Shown in pieces: positions 43,649 through 53,327 of a stretch of DNA of 64,000 nucleotides. Both the position numbers and the translations under genes were made by a program. The notes below the pieces were generated by a model that saw nothing but the letters and a program-made list of their open reading frames with translations, did no database searches and had not been told where the DNA came from. This stretch comes from Sutterella wadsworthensis. GTDB lineage: Bacteria; Pseudomonadota; Gammaproteobacteria; Burkholderiales; Burkholderiaceae_F. The DNA lies in NCBI RefSeq assembly GCF_003315195.1, contig NZ_QNRV01000005.1:1-64000 (forward strand), in the 5' to 3' direction. Positions within the stretch are counted from its first letter, which is position 1. Every line of letters starts with the position of its first letter.

Positions 43649-46441
43649 TCATGATCTAAGCGTTTTCAATGCATCCTTTAGCCAAGATGCAGTCAGACTT
43701 TTTCTCATGCGGGCGACCTGAGACGGCGTTCCCTGTGCCGTAATGTCACCGCCAGCCTCACCGGCCCCGGGCCCCACGTCAACTACCCAATCGGCACAGG
43801 CCGCAACCTGCATATCGTGTTCAATCACAACAACTGTGGCACCGATATCAGTAAGGCGTCGAAGTACCGCTAAAAGCTTGGCTACATCAGCAAAATGAAG
43901 TCCGGTTGTCGGCTCATCCAACAGATAAAAGGTGCGGCTTGAACTCAATCGAGACAGTTCTGCTGCCAGTTTCAGTCGCTGCGCCTCACCGCCGGAAAAG
44001 TCGGCAGTACTCTGTCCTAAGCGGATATAACCCAGACCCACGTCAGCGAGTGCATCCATACGCCGCATTATCTGCGGGTGCGAAGCGAAAAAATCCCGAG
44101 CGTCGTCTACGGTCATTTCGAGCACATCAGCAATGGACTTTCCCTGCCAGCGACACTCTAATGTTTCTCGGTTGTAGCGCGCTCCGCCGCATACATCACA
44201 GCGAACATACAGGTCCGGAAGGAACTGCATCGGCACGCGCACCACGCCTTCACCGGCACAGGCTTCACATCGACCGCCATGATTCAGGAAAGAAAAGCGG
44301 GAGGCCGAATACCCGCGCTCCCGTGCGGTAAGCGTTTCGGCAAAAAGTTCACGGATAGGCGTGAATGCCCCCGTATAACTTGCCGCATTGGAGCGCGTCG
44401 ACCGTCCAATCGGAGCTTGATCAACACTTACCACCTGATCAAAATACTCAGCCCCATAAAGTTCACTGAAGGGCAGCCCTGCACCCGCCGCCTTGGCGTC
44501 TTTGGAAACCACTGCCTTCAGAGCAGGGAGCAGCGTATCCACGATCAATGTTGATTTACCTGAGCCCGAAACTCCCGTAATGACAGTGAGTCCTCCCACT
44601 GGAATCGTGAGATTCACATTCTTGAGGTTGCGGCCGACAGCGCCCTTCAGTTCAAGTTTGTCGGCCTTTGTAGCATTGAAATGGCGCCTGGGCAGAGCAT
44701 TCTGGACTTGGCCAGAAAGCCATGCACCTGTAAGTGAATGAGGATTAGCCTTTAATGCCGCCAATGTTCCCTGAGCTGTCACCTCTCCGCCGGCGGTTCC
44801 CGCTCCCGGTCCCATGTCAACGAGCCAATCCGCAGCCTCCATCACCGTGCGATCGTGCTCCACAACCAGTACCGTGTTGCCGAGCGCCTGCAAACGTTTA
44901 AGGACCTGCACCAAGGCTTCAGCATCCTTTGGATGAAGACCTGTTGTCGGTTCATCGAGCACATAGAGCACGCCAGACAGACCCGAACCAAGCTGAGCCG
45001 CGAGTCGAATACGCTCCAATTCCCCGCCCGACAATGTTCGTCCGGGACGTGAAAGTGTGAGGTAATCAAGCCCCAGATTTTCAAGGCAAGCGAGTTTTGA
45101 CCTTGCACCTGCCGCAGCGCGAGCAACGATCTCACCACGGACGCCCTCCAATTGCAGATTGGCAAGCTTCAGTGCCACATCCTTAATAGACAGCGCCTGG
45201 AGCTCTGGAAAACGCTGTCCGTCAAGCCGCACGGTTCTGCCCACAATGCCCAGTCCAGAACCATCACAATCTGGACAAGACACTTGCGTCATAAATGCTG
45301 AAAGAACTTTTTTCTCAGAAGGCGTAGCGTCGCGCAAATGTGCCTCTATTGCCCCCTGAACGGCATCCAGCAGAGCGCGGCGTGCCGCTTCAGGAAGCTG
45401 CTGCCACGGCGCATCAACATCCAAACCAGCAGCGGCTGCCGTTTGCATCAGCATCTGACGCCAAGTTGAGGACGGATTCCCAGCAAAAGCCCCGCCGGCG
45501 AGCGATTTGGAGGGATCAACAATCAGCCGCTCTGCTAAAAGCACATCCACTAGTCCTGTACCGCCGCAATGCGGGCAGGCTCCGCGCCGACTAAACCGGG
45601 AAAAGTCGCCCGGCTCCAATTCGCCAGCCGCGAAATCGCAGAGCGGACAAGCATTTTTTGATGAAAATCGTCTTTCCCAAACGCCGCCGTTTTCACCTTC
45701 TCCATCCAAATCAAAAACGACAGCACGCCCACCGCCTCGCTCTAGCGCAGTTTCGAGACTCTGTGCAATACGCTCGCGAACATCTCCGCGGACACGCAGG
45801 CGGTCAACGATCAACTCCAGAACATGCGCCCCATCTCCAAGCGGTTCACCGCCGCTGACATCGTCGAGATGCATTATTTGGCCGTCAATACGTACCCGTT
45901 GGAACCCTTCCGTCTGAAGCTTTGCGGCAAGCGCTTGAAAGGCCTTTGCCGAAACTTCCATGCCCAGATCGATTGGCGCCGCAACAGCGATCCGCCGATC
46001 CCCCGCATCACACAGCACCTTATCCGTCATTGACGCCACAGACTCAGCTTTTAGCGGCAATCCGTGCCTTGGACAATATGCAGTACCCGCACGAGCATAT
46101 AAGAGCCGCAAATGGTCATCGATTTCCGTCAAAGTTCCCACTGTGCTCTTGGGATGCAAACCGCCTGTCGTCTGGCCAATAGCTACAGCCGGCGGCAAAC
46201 CGTCAATCACATCGACATCAGCACGCGGGAGTTGTTCCAGAAATTGTCTAGCCCGTGGCGATAGACTCTCGACATAGCGTCGTTCGCCTTCTGCGTAAAG
46301 CGTATCGAAGGCAAGCGAACTCTTGCCTGACCCGGATGGTCCCGTGACGACGATAAATGCGCCGCGAGGCAGTCCGAGAGAAATATTCTTCAGATTGTGA
46401 GTGCGCGCACCTCGCACCTCGATAGTGCCGGAAGTTGTCAT
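43649..46441 (-). CDS. uvrA: Excinuclease ABC subunit A (UvrA), divergent form
   Basis: A 930-residue ABC-type DNA-damage recognition protein. Walker A motifs: [10 protein letters not shown] at 34-43 and GVSGSGKST in the second half; signature motifs [18 protein letters not shown] and [17 protein letters not shown]; zinc modules CPLC/CPHC and CEAC/CDVC. It loads UvrB at lesions. Several blocks depart from canonical Uvr[12 protein letters not shown] replaces the usual DEPSIGLHQRD, and [18 protein letters not shown] replaces a QK..SHNPRSTVGT block. These resemble UvrA2-like paralogues, but the divergent neighbourhood with an MFS gene and ssb is that of the main uvrA in Burkholderiales. No LexA box is seen upstream. 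Confidence 0.88.
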   Translation of the reverse strand: MTTSGTIEVRGARTHNLKNISLGLPRGAFIVVTGPSGSGKSSLAFDTLYAEGERRYVESLSPRARQFLEQLPRADVDVIDGLPPAVAIGQTTGGLHPKSTVGTLTEIDDHLRLLYARAGTAYCPRHGLPLKAESVASMTDKVLCDAGDRRIAVAAPIDLGMEVSAKAFQALAAKLQTEGFQRVRIDGQIMHLDDVSGGEPLGDGAHVLELIVDRLRVRGDVRERIAQSLETALERGGGRAVVFDLDGEGENGGVWERRFSSKNACPLCDFAAGELEPGDFSRFSRRGACPHCGGTGLVDVLLAERLIVDPSKSLAGGAFAGNPSSTWRQMLMQTAAAAGLDVDAPWQQLPEAARRALLDAVQGAIEAHLRDATPSEKKVLSAFMTQVSCPDCDGSGLGIVGRTVRLDGQRFPELQALSIKDVALKLANLQLEGVRGEIVARAAAGARSKLACLENLGLDYLTLSRPGRTLSGGELERIRLAAQLGSGLSGVLYVLDEPTTGLHPKDAEALVQVLKRLQALGNTVLVVEHDRTVMEAADWLVDMGPGAGTAGGEVTAQGTLAALKANPHSLTGAWLSGQVQNALPRRHFNATKADKLELKGAVGRNLKNVNLTIPVGGLTVITGVSGSGKSTLIVDTLLPALKAVVSKDAKAAGAGLPFSELYGAEYFDQVVSVDQAPIGRSTRSNAASYTGAFTPIRELFAETLTARERGYSASRFSFLNHGGRCEACAGEGVVRVPMQFLPDLYVRCDVCGGARYNRETLECRWQGKSIADVLEMTVDDARDFFASHPQIMRRMDALADVGLGYIRLGQSTADFSGGEAQRLKLAAELSRLSSSRTFYLLDEPTTGLHFADVAKLLAVLRRLTDIGATVVVIEHDMQVAACADWVVDVGPGAGEAGGDITAQGTPSQVARMRKSLTASWLKDALKTLRS

Positions 46442-46555
46442 GGCAGGAAAATTTAAGAAAGCGGAAACTCCTAAGGACTATAACCGCCGCACGTCACAAG
46501 AATGTCGGCTTCAGCAGCCGATGCCCAAACCATTGCCCATCCAAAGAGTTTTCTC

Positions 46556-47770
46556 ATGGCTAGCTCCGCCGCCCATATGACGCCGCAGGAAAGAACCTCA
46601 AGTTTTTCGCTCGCGAGTATTTTTGCGCTGCGCATGTTCGGGCTCTTCATTATTCTGCCGGTCTTTGCCGTCTATGCACGAGAGCTGCCTGGCGGTGACA
46701 GCGAAACGCTTGTCGGCATTACCTTAGGCATATACGGCCTCACTCAAGGTCTGCTCCAGATTCCTTTTGGCGTTGCTTCAGATCGACTTGGTCGCAAACC
46801 CGTCATCATTTTCGGACTCATCATCTTTGCACTCGGCAGTTTCCTCGCTGCGTCGGGCGCCAACATCTGGATCGTTATGCTAGGGCGCATGCTGCAGGGT
46901 GCAGGAGCTATCTCCGCCGCCGTTACCGCGTTCATCGCAGACAGCGTACGCGTACAGGTCCTCACTAAGGCAATGGCCATGGTCGGCGCCTCTATAGGCC
47001 TTACCTTTGCTCTTTCTCTCCTTATTTCGCCACCGCTCACAAAGCTATGGGGGGTTTCAGGGCTTTTCACACTCACTGGCATTTCTGCCCTGATTGCTGT
47101 CCTGGTTGTCAAATTCGTTGTTCCTCCGGCACCCCAGTCAGCCATCGATGAAAAAAATGAACATCGATCATGGAGGAAGGTCGTTTGTGATCCTCAGCTC
47201 GTCCGCCTCAATATCGGCATCTTCGTGCTTCATGCAGTACTCACCGCCATCTTCGTGGTTATTCCAACACGGCTCGTCTACATGCGGCTGCCAAGTGAGC
47301 ATCATTGGTGGGTATATCTGCCTGCGGTCATCGCTGGTTTCGCTCTTATGGCTCCGCCATTAATTTTTGGTGAAAAGAAGCAAGCTGTTGTCCGAGTCAT
47401 GCGCTTCATGATTGGATTTCTCACTGTAGCTTTTGTGCTCTTTGCATATCTCATTCATTCCATCTGGGAAATTGCTTTCCTTCTCGGCATCTTTTTCATC
47501 GGCTTCAATGTACTAGAGGCCACACTGCCAAATCTAGTCTCTCGAATTGCTCCGGCAGCTGACCGAGGGCTTGCATTGGGCGTATACAATACAACACAGA
47601 ATATTGGGCTTTTTGTCGGCGGCGCGCTCGGCGGTGCAATTTCACAGCACTTCGGGCCCGAAGCGGTCTTCTTCGTCTGTGCATTTGCTATGCTTATTTG
47701 GTTCGCCTCATCGTTTGGGCTGCAGGAACCTGCCCGTCCGAACCGAGAGCCCGGCGAAGTCATTAAATAA
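46556..47770 (+). CDS. YajR-like major facilitator superfamily transporter
   Basis: About 404 residues with 12 membrane helices. The N-terminal block MTPQERTSSFSLASIFALRM and the following PVFAVYA, GIYGLTQGLLQIPFG and SDRLGRKPVI are close to E. coli YajR. The C-terminal ferredoxin-like YAM domain of YajR is absent. Substrate unknown; probably a drug or metabolite antiporter. Start candidates are ATG 46502, 46556 and 46577; I use 46556, which has AAAGAG 7 nt upstream. It lies between uvrA and ssb, as in other Burkholderiales. Confidence 0.88.
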   Translation: MASSAAHMTPQERTSSFSLASIFALRMFGLFIILPVFAVYARELPGGDSETLVGITLGIYGLTQGLLQIPFGVASDRLGRKPVIIFGLIIFALGSFLAASGANIWIVMLGRMLQGAGAISAAVTAFIADSVRVQVLTKAMAMVGASIGLTFALSLLISPPLTKLWGVSGLFTLTGISALIAVLVVKFVVPPAPQSAIDEKNEHRSWRKVVCDPQLVRLNIGIFVLHAVLTAIFVVIPTRLVYMRLPSEHHWWVYLPAVIAGFALMAPPLIFGEKKQAVVRVMRFMIGFLTVAFVLFAYLIHSIWEIAFLLGIFFIGFNVLEATLPNLVSRIAPAADRGLALGVYNTTQNIGLFVGGALGGAISQHFGPEAVFFVCAFAMLIWFASSFGLQEPARPNREPGEVIK

Positions 47771-47805
47771 TTTTTGTTTTTTAGCTTTAGTTTTGGGTAA
47801 GAATC

Positions 47806-48312
47806 ATGGCTTCCGTCAACAAGGTCATTCTTCTCGGCAATTTGGGCGCAGATCCGGACGTCCGCTACACACCCGATGGCGGTACAGCAATTTGTACCCT
47901 CAGTCTCGCCACCTCCCGTCGCTACAAGAACCGTGACGGTCAGTTCACCGAGGAAACGGAATGGCACCGCGTTGTGCTTTTCGGTCGTACAGCAGAAATC
48001 GCCCGCGACTATCTCAAAAAGGGGCGCTCTGTCTACGTTGAAGGCCGCCTGCGCACCCGCAAGTGGACTGATCAGAACGGCAACGACCGTTGGACCACCG
48101 AAGTGGTCTGCGAAAATATGCAGCTTCTTGGTGGCCGTGACGGCAGTGGTCAAGGCGGCCCGAGCGGTGGCTACGTCCCTGCCGGCGACGGCTTTGAATC
48201 CGCACCTCGCCCCGCAGCGCCTCGTTCTCCGGCTGCTGCCCCGCAGCCGCAGGCTTCACCTGCCGCCGCATCGGCGCCCATCGACTCACTGGATGAAGAC
48301 GTCCCGTTCTAA
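47806..48312 (+). CDS. ssb: Single-stranded DNA-binding protein
   Basis: A 168-residue protein with an OB-fold N-terminal domain (about 1-112, beginning [19 protein letters not shown]), a Gly/Pro/Ala-rich linker, and the acidic tip DEDVPF that recruits partner proteins. It protects ssDNA in replication, repair and recombination. It lies 35 nt after the MFS gene and is followed by a strong terminator. Confidence 0.97.
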   Translation: MASVNKVILLGNLGADPDVRYTPDGGTAICTLSLATSRRYKNRDGQFTEETEWHRVVLFGRTAEIARDYLKKGRSVYVEGRLRTRKWTDQNGNDRWTTEVVCENMQLLGGRDGSGQGGPSGGYVPAGDGFESAPRPAAPRSPAAAPQPQASPAAASAPIDSLDEDVPF

Positions 48313-48360
48313 AACGGAAGGCAACGAAGCGACACCACACATCACCGGTTCGTCATATGA

Positions 48361-48390
48361 AAAAGCTCCGCACTGCAAGTCGGAGCTTTT
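48361..48390. terminator. Strong bidirectional terminator between ssb and the ABC permease
   Basis: The perfect 10-bp arms AAAAGCTCCG/CGGAGCTTTT with a 10-nt loop provide an A-tract on one side and a T-tract on the other, so both converging units can stop here. Confidence 0.9.
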
Positions 48391-48411
48391 CTTTTGACTA
48401 CATAATCAGCA

Positions 48412-49620
48412 CTATTCGTGACGCACGGCTTCTATAGGATCGAGTTTTGCTGCCCTGCGAGCTGGGAAGAACCCAAATACGACGCCGGTAAGTGCCGATA
48501 CCGTGAACGCGAGCAGATTAATACCCGGATCAAAAACGAAAGGCACATTCATCAGCGTGCAAAAGAGTCGGGACGCGCCAAGCGCTGCCAAAACTCCCAA
48601 GATGCCGCCCAAGCATCCAAGCATCAAAGCTTCAATCAAAAACTGCATAAGCACTTCTCTGCCAAGCGCCCCGATTGCCAAGCGAATGCCGATTTCACGG
48701 GTGCGCTCCGTCACGGACACCAGCATGATGTTCATAATGCCGATACCGCCGACGAGGAGACTCACTCCTGCCACCGCAGCCAGCAAGGTCGTCATAATCT
48801 GAGTAGTAGAAGCCACTTTTGCCGCAATTTCTGCCGTATCCATGATTTGGAAGTTATCGTCATCACCTGACGAAAGGGAACGGCGCTCACGCATCAAATC
48901 CTTAACTGCAGTCTTCAAACGCTCTCTGTCACTATCCGCATTGATGCGAATAAGGAGTGCCGACACTCGGTTATCACCGAGAATGCGACGCTGCACTGAC
49001 TTCAGCGGCATAACGAGCAGATCGTCCTGATCTCCCCCCATGGCAGCCGTTCCCTTGGTCTTTAGCAATCCGATCACGCGGCAGGAGAAGCCGCCGGTTC
49101 GAATCTGCCGGCCAACAACATTTTGCGTTGTGCCAAACAATTCATTTGCTACAGTCGATCCAATGACACAAACCGCGCTGCCCGCTCGTTCTTCGGCCTC
49201 CTCAAAATTACGGCCATCTTCAAACGTCCGGTTGTCAATCGTAAAGTAATCCGTATTGGTGCCGACCACGCTCGTCTGCCAATTCCGTCCGTTGGCAACG
49301 ACAGTCATTGACTTGGAGACCTGCGGCGCTACTGCCTCAATACCGGCGAGCTGAGTGCGCAGTGCTGTCACGTCATCAAGACGAAAGTTCGGTGCCCCTA
49401 CTTTCTGCCCGGGCCCCAAGCGCATGCCTGGCCGAAGCATCAGCTGGTTGTTGCCGAAGGATTCAATTTCCGTTTTGATGGCAGTAGATGCGCCATTGCC
49501 AATCGTCACCATCGTAATGACGGCAGCCACACCGATCACAACCCCCAAGACGGTCAGGAGACTGCGTAGCGGATTGCGCCAGATCTGACGAATAGCCAGA
49601 AGAAATGCATTCCAAATCAC
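48412..49620 (-). CDS. MacB-type ABC transporter permease
   Basis: A 402-residue inner-membrane protein: one N-terminal helix (about 20-42), a large periplasmic MacB_PCD domain (to about 270), then three C-terminal helices of the FtsX domain with GIMNIMLVSVTERTREIGIR. It is the MacB type VII mechanotransmission permease, but without the fused ATPase found in E. coli MacB. It starts at GTG 49620 in a GTGA overlap with the ATPase gene. Probable role is efflux of macrolides, peptides or lipoproteins with the adjacent MacA and outer-membrane factor. Confidence 0.9.
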   Translation of the reverse strand: MIWNAFLLAIRQIWRNPLRSLLTVLGVVIGVAAVITMVTIGNGASTAIKTEIESFGNNQLMLRPGMRLGPGQKVGAPNFRLDDVTALRTQLAGIEAVAPQVSKSMTVVANGRNWQTSVVGTNTDYFTIDNRTFEDGRNFEEAEERAGSAVCVIGSTVANELFGTTQNVVGRQIRTGGFSCRVIGLLKTKGTAAMGGDQDDLLVMPLKSVQRRILGDNRVSALLIRINADSDRERLKTAVKDLMRERRSLSSGDDDNFQIMDTAEIAAKVASTTQIMTTLLAAVAGVSLLVGGIGIMNIMLVSVTERTREIGIRLAIGALGREVLMQFLIEALMLGCLGGILGVLAALGASRLFCTLMNVPFVFDPGINLLAFTVSALTGVVFGFFPARRAAKLDPIEAVRHE

Positions 49621-50339
49621 ATTGATTCTCCCTTGAAGTCAAGCTTGGCTCCATGGTCATCGTCCACCAGTTTGCCGTCCTTAAAGAGAATGTGTCGCCT
49701 TGCGAAGGCCGCCATATCAGGTTCGTGCGTAACGAGAGCGATCGTGATGTCCTCTTCTTCATTGAGATCTCTGAGGAGCTTCATAATCTCGATGCTGCGC
49801 GAACTGTCAAGACTGCCCGTCGGTTCGTCAGCAAGCAGCAGCTTCGGCTTGATGACAATCGCTCGGGCGATTGCTACGCGCTGCTGTTGACCGCCGGAGA
49901 GTTCTGCCGGCGTATGGTGTGCCCACTCAAGGAGCCCAACGCGTTCGAGCGCTGCAGCCGCTAAACGTTGACGATCGGCACGCTTCAATCCTCGGTAAAG
50001 CAGCGGCAGTTCAACGTTTTCCATTGCCGTTGTGCGCGGCAGGAGATTGAATCCTTGAAAAACAAAACCAATCCACCGACGGCGCAGTAGTGCTCGTTCA
50101 TCATTTGTCAGGTTCTCAACATGCACACCGTCAAAGAGGTACTCGCCCCACGATGGACGATCAAGTGCGCCAACGATATTCATCGCTGTTGACTTGCCCG
50201 AGCCGGACGGCCCCATAATGGCGACAAATTCGCCTTGCTGAATCTGCAGATCAATGTGATGCAAGGCGACAAAGGCCGCTTCACCGGTACCGTATCGCTT
50301 GCCGATGCCGCGAAATTCAATGAGCGGTGTTTCACTCAT
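49617..50339 (-). CDS. MacB/LolD-type ABC transporter ATP-binding protein
   Basis: A 240-residue ATPase. Walker [11 protein letters not shown]-loop FVFQGFNLLPR, signature LSGGQQQRVAIARA, Walker B LLLADEPTGSLD, and H-loop VTHEPD. It powers the permease with which it overlaps. ATG 50339 is fixed by GAGGAGA upstream. It is 10 nt downstream of macA. Confidence 0.93.
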   Translation of the reverse strand: MSETPLIEFRGIGKRYGTGEAAFVALHHIDLQIQQGEFVAIMGPSGSGKSTAMNIVGALDRPSWGEYLFDGVHVENLTNDERALLRRRWIGFVFQGFNLLPRTTAMENVELPLLYRGLKRADRQRLAAAALERVGLLEWAHHTPAELSGGQQQRVAIARAIVIKPKLLLADEPTGSLDSSRSIEIMKLLRDLNEEEDITIALVTHEPDMAAFARRHILFKDGKLVDDDHGAKLDFKGESM

Positions 50340-50349
50340 GACGGTCTCC

Positions 50350-51651
50350 TCAAGACTTAGCGCGCTGCTGATCGACAACTACCTGATCGCCATCTTTGAG
50401 GTCACCAGAAATCACTTCTGTGCGCGTACCGTCAGTAAGACCGGTCTTGATGCTGACCGGAACAGCATCTCCATTTCGCAAGATGTACACCGTTCGTTCA
50501 CGGACACTCTGTGAAGCGGAAATATCTTCCTTAACACGTTTTGAGCTGCCGTTATGCGGTCCTCTTGGCATAAACATGGTGGCCGCGCTTCCAGAAAAAT
50601 CCTGTACGGCAGAAGTGCGTGGCGTAAAACGCAACGCTGAATTCGGCACGAGCAGCACGTTTCGACGCTCCGCGGTCGTCACGGTTGCAGAAGCCGTCAT
50701 CCCTGGGCGCAGCAACAGGTCGGCATTATCAACATTGAGATAAGTCGTATATGTCACAACGTTTTCCGTCGTTGTCGCTCCGTATGCCACCTTTGTCAGC
50801 GTTGCCGGGAAACGTTTATCCGGATAGGCACTAACCGTAAAGTAGGCTTTCTGTCCAGATTGAATGCTTCCAATGTCGGCCTCGTCCACATTTACCTTGA
50901 GTTCAAGTTCACGCAGATCAGTCGCTAGCGACAGCAGCTCCACAGCTTGCAAACTGGCGGCTACAGCGTAACCCGGTTCAACCGAACGAGCGAGAACCAC
51001 ACCGTCAATAGGCGACTTAATGTTGGCCTTTGAACGATCCGTCTCCGCTGTCTCGAGCGCCGCTTGTGCATCCGCAATAGTAGCTTTAGCAACCTCTACA
51101 GCGGCCTTAGCCGTAGCTACTGCAGCCTCCTGAGCATCCAGATCCGTTCGAGACGGCATCTTGCCGCCTGAAAGTTTATTGAGCTCCTTGAGGCGCTTAT
51201 CCTTCACCTGAGCTTCCTTAAGCGTTGCTTTGCTCTCCGCGAGCTTAGCTTCAGCGCTTGCTAATGAAGCACGAGCGCTTGCCACTTTGGAATCAAGATT
51301 GCGGGTATCGAGTTCAATGAGCACTTGGTCGGTTTTGATCTCATCATTGACGTCAACATTGACTTTACGAACAATGCCGGACAGTTCAGAGCCAAGCGTT
51401 ACAGTGCGAATTGGATTAAGCGTACCGTCTGCTGAAACGGTTACATCCAGATTGCCTGTCTTAGCGGTCTGTGTCACATAGTTCGCTTTAGGTCCCTGTT
51501 GCTGTCCAAGCCACCAATACCATCCACCGCCAGCCGCGAGAGCCAAAACGACAGCCGCCGGCACTGCGCGCACATACCAGGGGCGCTTTCTTTCGCCAAG
51601 CAGCTCTGCAACCGCAGCCTCGCTGTTTTCATTTTTCTTTGCGTCAGTCAT
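50350..51651 (-). CDS. MacA-type periplasmic adaptor (membrane fusion protein)
   Basis: A 433-residue HlyD-family protein with an N-terminal cytoplasmic lead and one membrane anchor (about 28-48), a split lipoyl domain beginning near TLGSELSGIVRKVNV, a long alpha-helical hairpin rich in Ala/Lys/Glu (about 115-215), and beta-barrel and membrane-proximal domains. It bridges the MacB-type permease and the outer-membrane factor. It is unusual in having about 27 cytoplasmic residues before the anchor. It follows the outer-membrane factor gene by 14 nt. Confidence 0.9.
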   Translation of the reverse strand: MTDAKKNENSEAAVAELLGERKRPWYVRAVPAAVVLALAAGGGWYWWLGQQQGPKANYVTQTAKTGNLDVTVSADGTLNPIRTVTLGSELSGIVRKVNVDVNDEIKTDQVLIELDTRNLDSKVASARASLASAEAKLAESKATLKEAQVKDKRLKELNKLSGGKMPSRTDLDAQEAAVATAKAAVEVAKATIADAQAALETAETDRSKANIKSPIDGVVLARSVEPGYAVAASLQAVELLSLATDLRELELKVNVDEADIGSIQSGQKAYFTVSAYPDKRFPATLTKVAYGATTTENVVTYTTYLNVDNADLLLRPGMTASATVTTAERRNVLLVPNSALRFTPRTSAVQDFSGSAATMFMPRGPHNGSSKRVKEDISASQSVRERTVYILRNGDAVPVSIKTGLTDGTRTEVISGDLKDGDQVVVDQQRAKS

Positions 51652-51665
51652 CGCAATTCCTTTAC

Positions 51666-53090
51666 TTATTTGCCCGCAGCGGTCGGCGCAGCAGATTTAC
51701 TAACACTTTGATTGACAGCCCAATCTCCACCGAGCGCGCGATAAAGCGTGATGTAGCTGTTAGCTCGGTCTGCACGATTGTTCAATTCGCTTTCACGTGC
51801 AGAAAGGAGCGATCGCTGTGTTGAGAGGAGCATCGTGTATTCGCCAATACCTGCTCCATATTCATCACGAGCAAGCTTTTCTGCCGTACGGGCATGAGAT
51901 ACAGCTCGCTCAAGGTCGCCCTTTCGATATTCAGCACTGCGGATGGCCGTTAGGGCATTGTCTGTTTCCTCCAATGCCGACAACAGTGTTGAACGGTAAG
52001 ACGCCACTGCACTCTGAAGATTCGCCATCGCCGTTTCCTCTCCGGCGATGAGGTTTCCCCAATTGAGAATCGGCATTGCCAGTGCTGCAGCCAAACCGGC
52101 GACCCCAGTTCCAGATGCCCCTAAAGCACTCACTGCCGTTGCTGTCGTACCGATATTTCCAGAAAGCGAAAGCGTAGGGAAAAAATCGCTTTTGGCACTT
52201 TTTAAATTTTTTACCGCAGCTTCTGCTGTTGCTTTAGCGGCTCGTACATCGGGACGCTGTTCAATCAGTTCAGCAGGCATCGACACCGCGCCCCCCATCG
52301 GCGGCACCGGAATGATGCCCGTCGGTTCCAGTCCCAACTCATCAACGGGGCAACCCGTAAGACGCATCAGTGCGTTCCTATACTGAATGATGTTTTTTTC
52401 AAGCGTTGGAATTTGTGCGCGGGAAGACGCCACCTGCATCAGAGCATCTTCAGCCTCCGAAGCCGAACCAGTGCCAGCCTGAAACTGCCATTGAGCGGTT
52501 TCGGCGGTTTCTAGATAGGTTTCCAATGACGCCTTTGTTACGGCAAGACTGGCCTCAGCTGCACGCAGATTGACGTAAGCCTCAGCTGTTGCCGCCGCGG
52601 TTGCTGCGCGGACATCCTCAAGCGTATAGGCCGAAGCCATGGCCTTGAGAGTTGCCGCATCAGCTTGCCAAAATTCGCTTCCGGCCAGATTGAGCGAGAG
52701 GCCGCCACTCACTTCTGCCGAAAAACTATTTCGCCCCGTACCGTCGGCATGATTGAGGCTGCCGTTGAGTCCAAGACTCGCCGTAGGCCAGAGTGCTGCA
52801 TTGGCAGAAGTTACGCTCGCATTAGCGGCACGAAGATTAGCTGCCGCAGTCTCTATATCCGGATTCGCTGCAAGTGCTTTGGTGATTAACTCCACGAGCA
52901 CCGGATCCTCCCAGCGAGCCCAAAAATCCTGCCAAGCAGCAATATGGCCTGCCGGAAGCGTTGAAGCCGTCCATTGCTGAGGTGCAGCATCGGAGAGTAA
53001 TCGGGAATAATCCGGAGACTGAACTGCACAACCTGTACTCGTAAGAATGACCGCACAGGTCAGCGGAATAAACCGCAGTTTTGTTTTCAT
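51666..53090 (-). CDS. NodT-family outer-membrane efflux lipoprotein
   Basis: A 474-residue TolC-like outer-membrane factor. The signal ends in a lipobox (LTSTGC), so the mature protein is acylated. Two OEP repeats are present, with WQDFWARWEDPVLVELI near the N-terminus, typical of the NodT/OprM/CusC class, and LPEL-like GYYPSL-equivalent segments FFPTLSLSGNIG. It forms the exit duct for the MacAB-type pump. GGAGAT lies about 10 nt before the ATG. Confidence 0.92.
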   Translation of the reverse strand: MKTKLRFIPLTCAVILTSTGCAVQSPDYSRLLSDAAPQQWTASTLPAGHIAAWQDFWARWEDPVLVELITKALAANPDIETAAANLRAANASVTSANAALWPTASLGLNGSLNHADGTGRNSFSAEVSGGLSLNLAGSEFWQADAATLKAMASAYTLEDVRAATAAATAEAYVNLRAAEASLAVTKASLETYLETAETAQWQFQAGTGSASEAEDALMQVASSRAQIPTLEKNIIQYRNALMRLTGCPVDELGLEPTGIIPVPPMGGAVSMPAELIEQRPDVRAAKATAEAAVKNLKSAKSDFFPTLSLSGNIGTTATAVSALGASGTGVAGLAAALAMPILNWGNLIAGEETAMANLQSAVASYRSTLLSALEETDNALTAIRSAEYRKGDLERAVSHARTAEKLARDEYGAGIGEYTMLLSTQRSLLSARESELNNRADRANSYITLYRALGGDWAVNQSVSKSAAPTAAGK

Positions 53091-53115
53091 TTAATTGAAA
53101 TCTCCGTGCTTATGA

Positions 53116-53132
53116 GATGTTGACGGAACATC
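53116..53132. promoter_or_regulatory. 17-bp inverted repeat upstream of the efflux operon
   Basis: The perfect 6-bp arms GATGTT/AACATC with a 5-nt spacer lie 26 nt upstream of the outer-membrane factor start. It may be an operator for the divergent response regulator, but it is unlike the repeat near the regulator's own start. Confidence 0.35.
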
Positions 53133-53142
53133 TTTTGCTGTT

Positions 53143-53160
53143 GTCCGCATTTTTGCGGAC
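53143..53160. other. Hairpin in the efflux/regulator spacer
   Basis: The perfect 6-bp arms GTCCGC/GCGGAC surround ATTTTT. On the minus strand an A-rich loop results. It is 53 nt upstream of the outer-membrane factor start; it could be a leader hairpin or attenuator-like element. Confidence 0.3.
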
Positions 53161-53298
53161 GGCAGCCTAGCGAATACTGAGGAGATGGGGTCGTTCTGTG
53201 TTAAGAAACGTCAAGAATCTACAAACTCCTGTTTTTGAATTTCGACACTCTTTCACCGATACCATCGTGCTTGACTGCGCTTTTGTTAAGATTACGGA

Positions 53299-53316
53299 TG
53301 ATATTGTTCTATATCA
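53299..53316. promoter_or_regulatory. 18-bp inverted repeat just upstream of the response regulator
   Basis: The perfect arms TGATAT/ATATCA with a 6-nt spacer end 11 nt before the ATG. No Shine-Dalgarno is present in this interval. An autoregulatory operator is possible (inference). Confidence 0.4.
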
Positions 53317-53327
53317 TTTAATTTCCG

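Noticed and set aside
46442-46555. LexA/SOS box between uvrA and the MFS gene
   Set aside because: No CTGT-N8-ACAG-like sequence is found on either strand.
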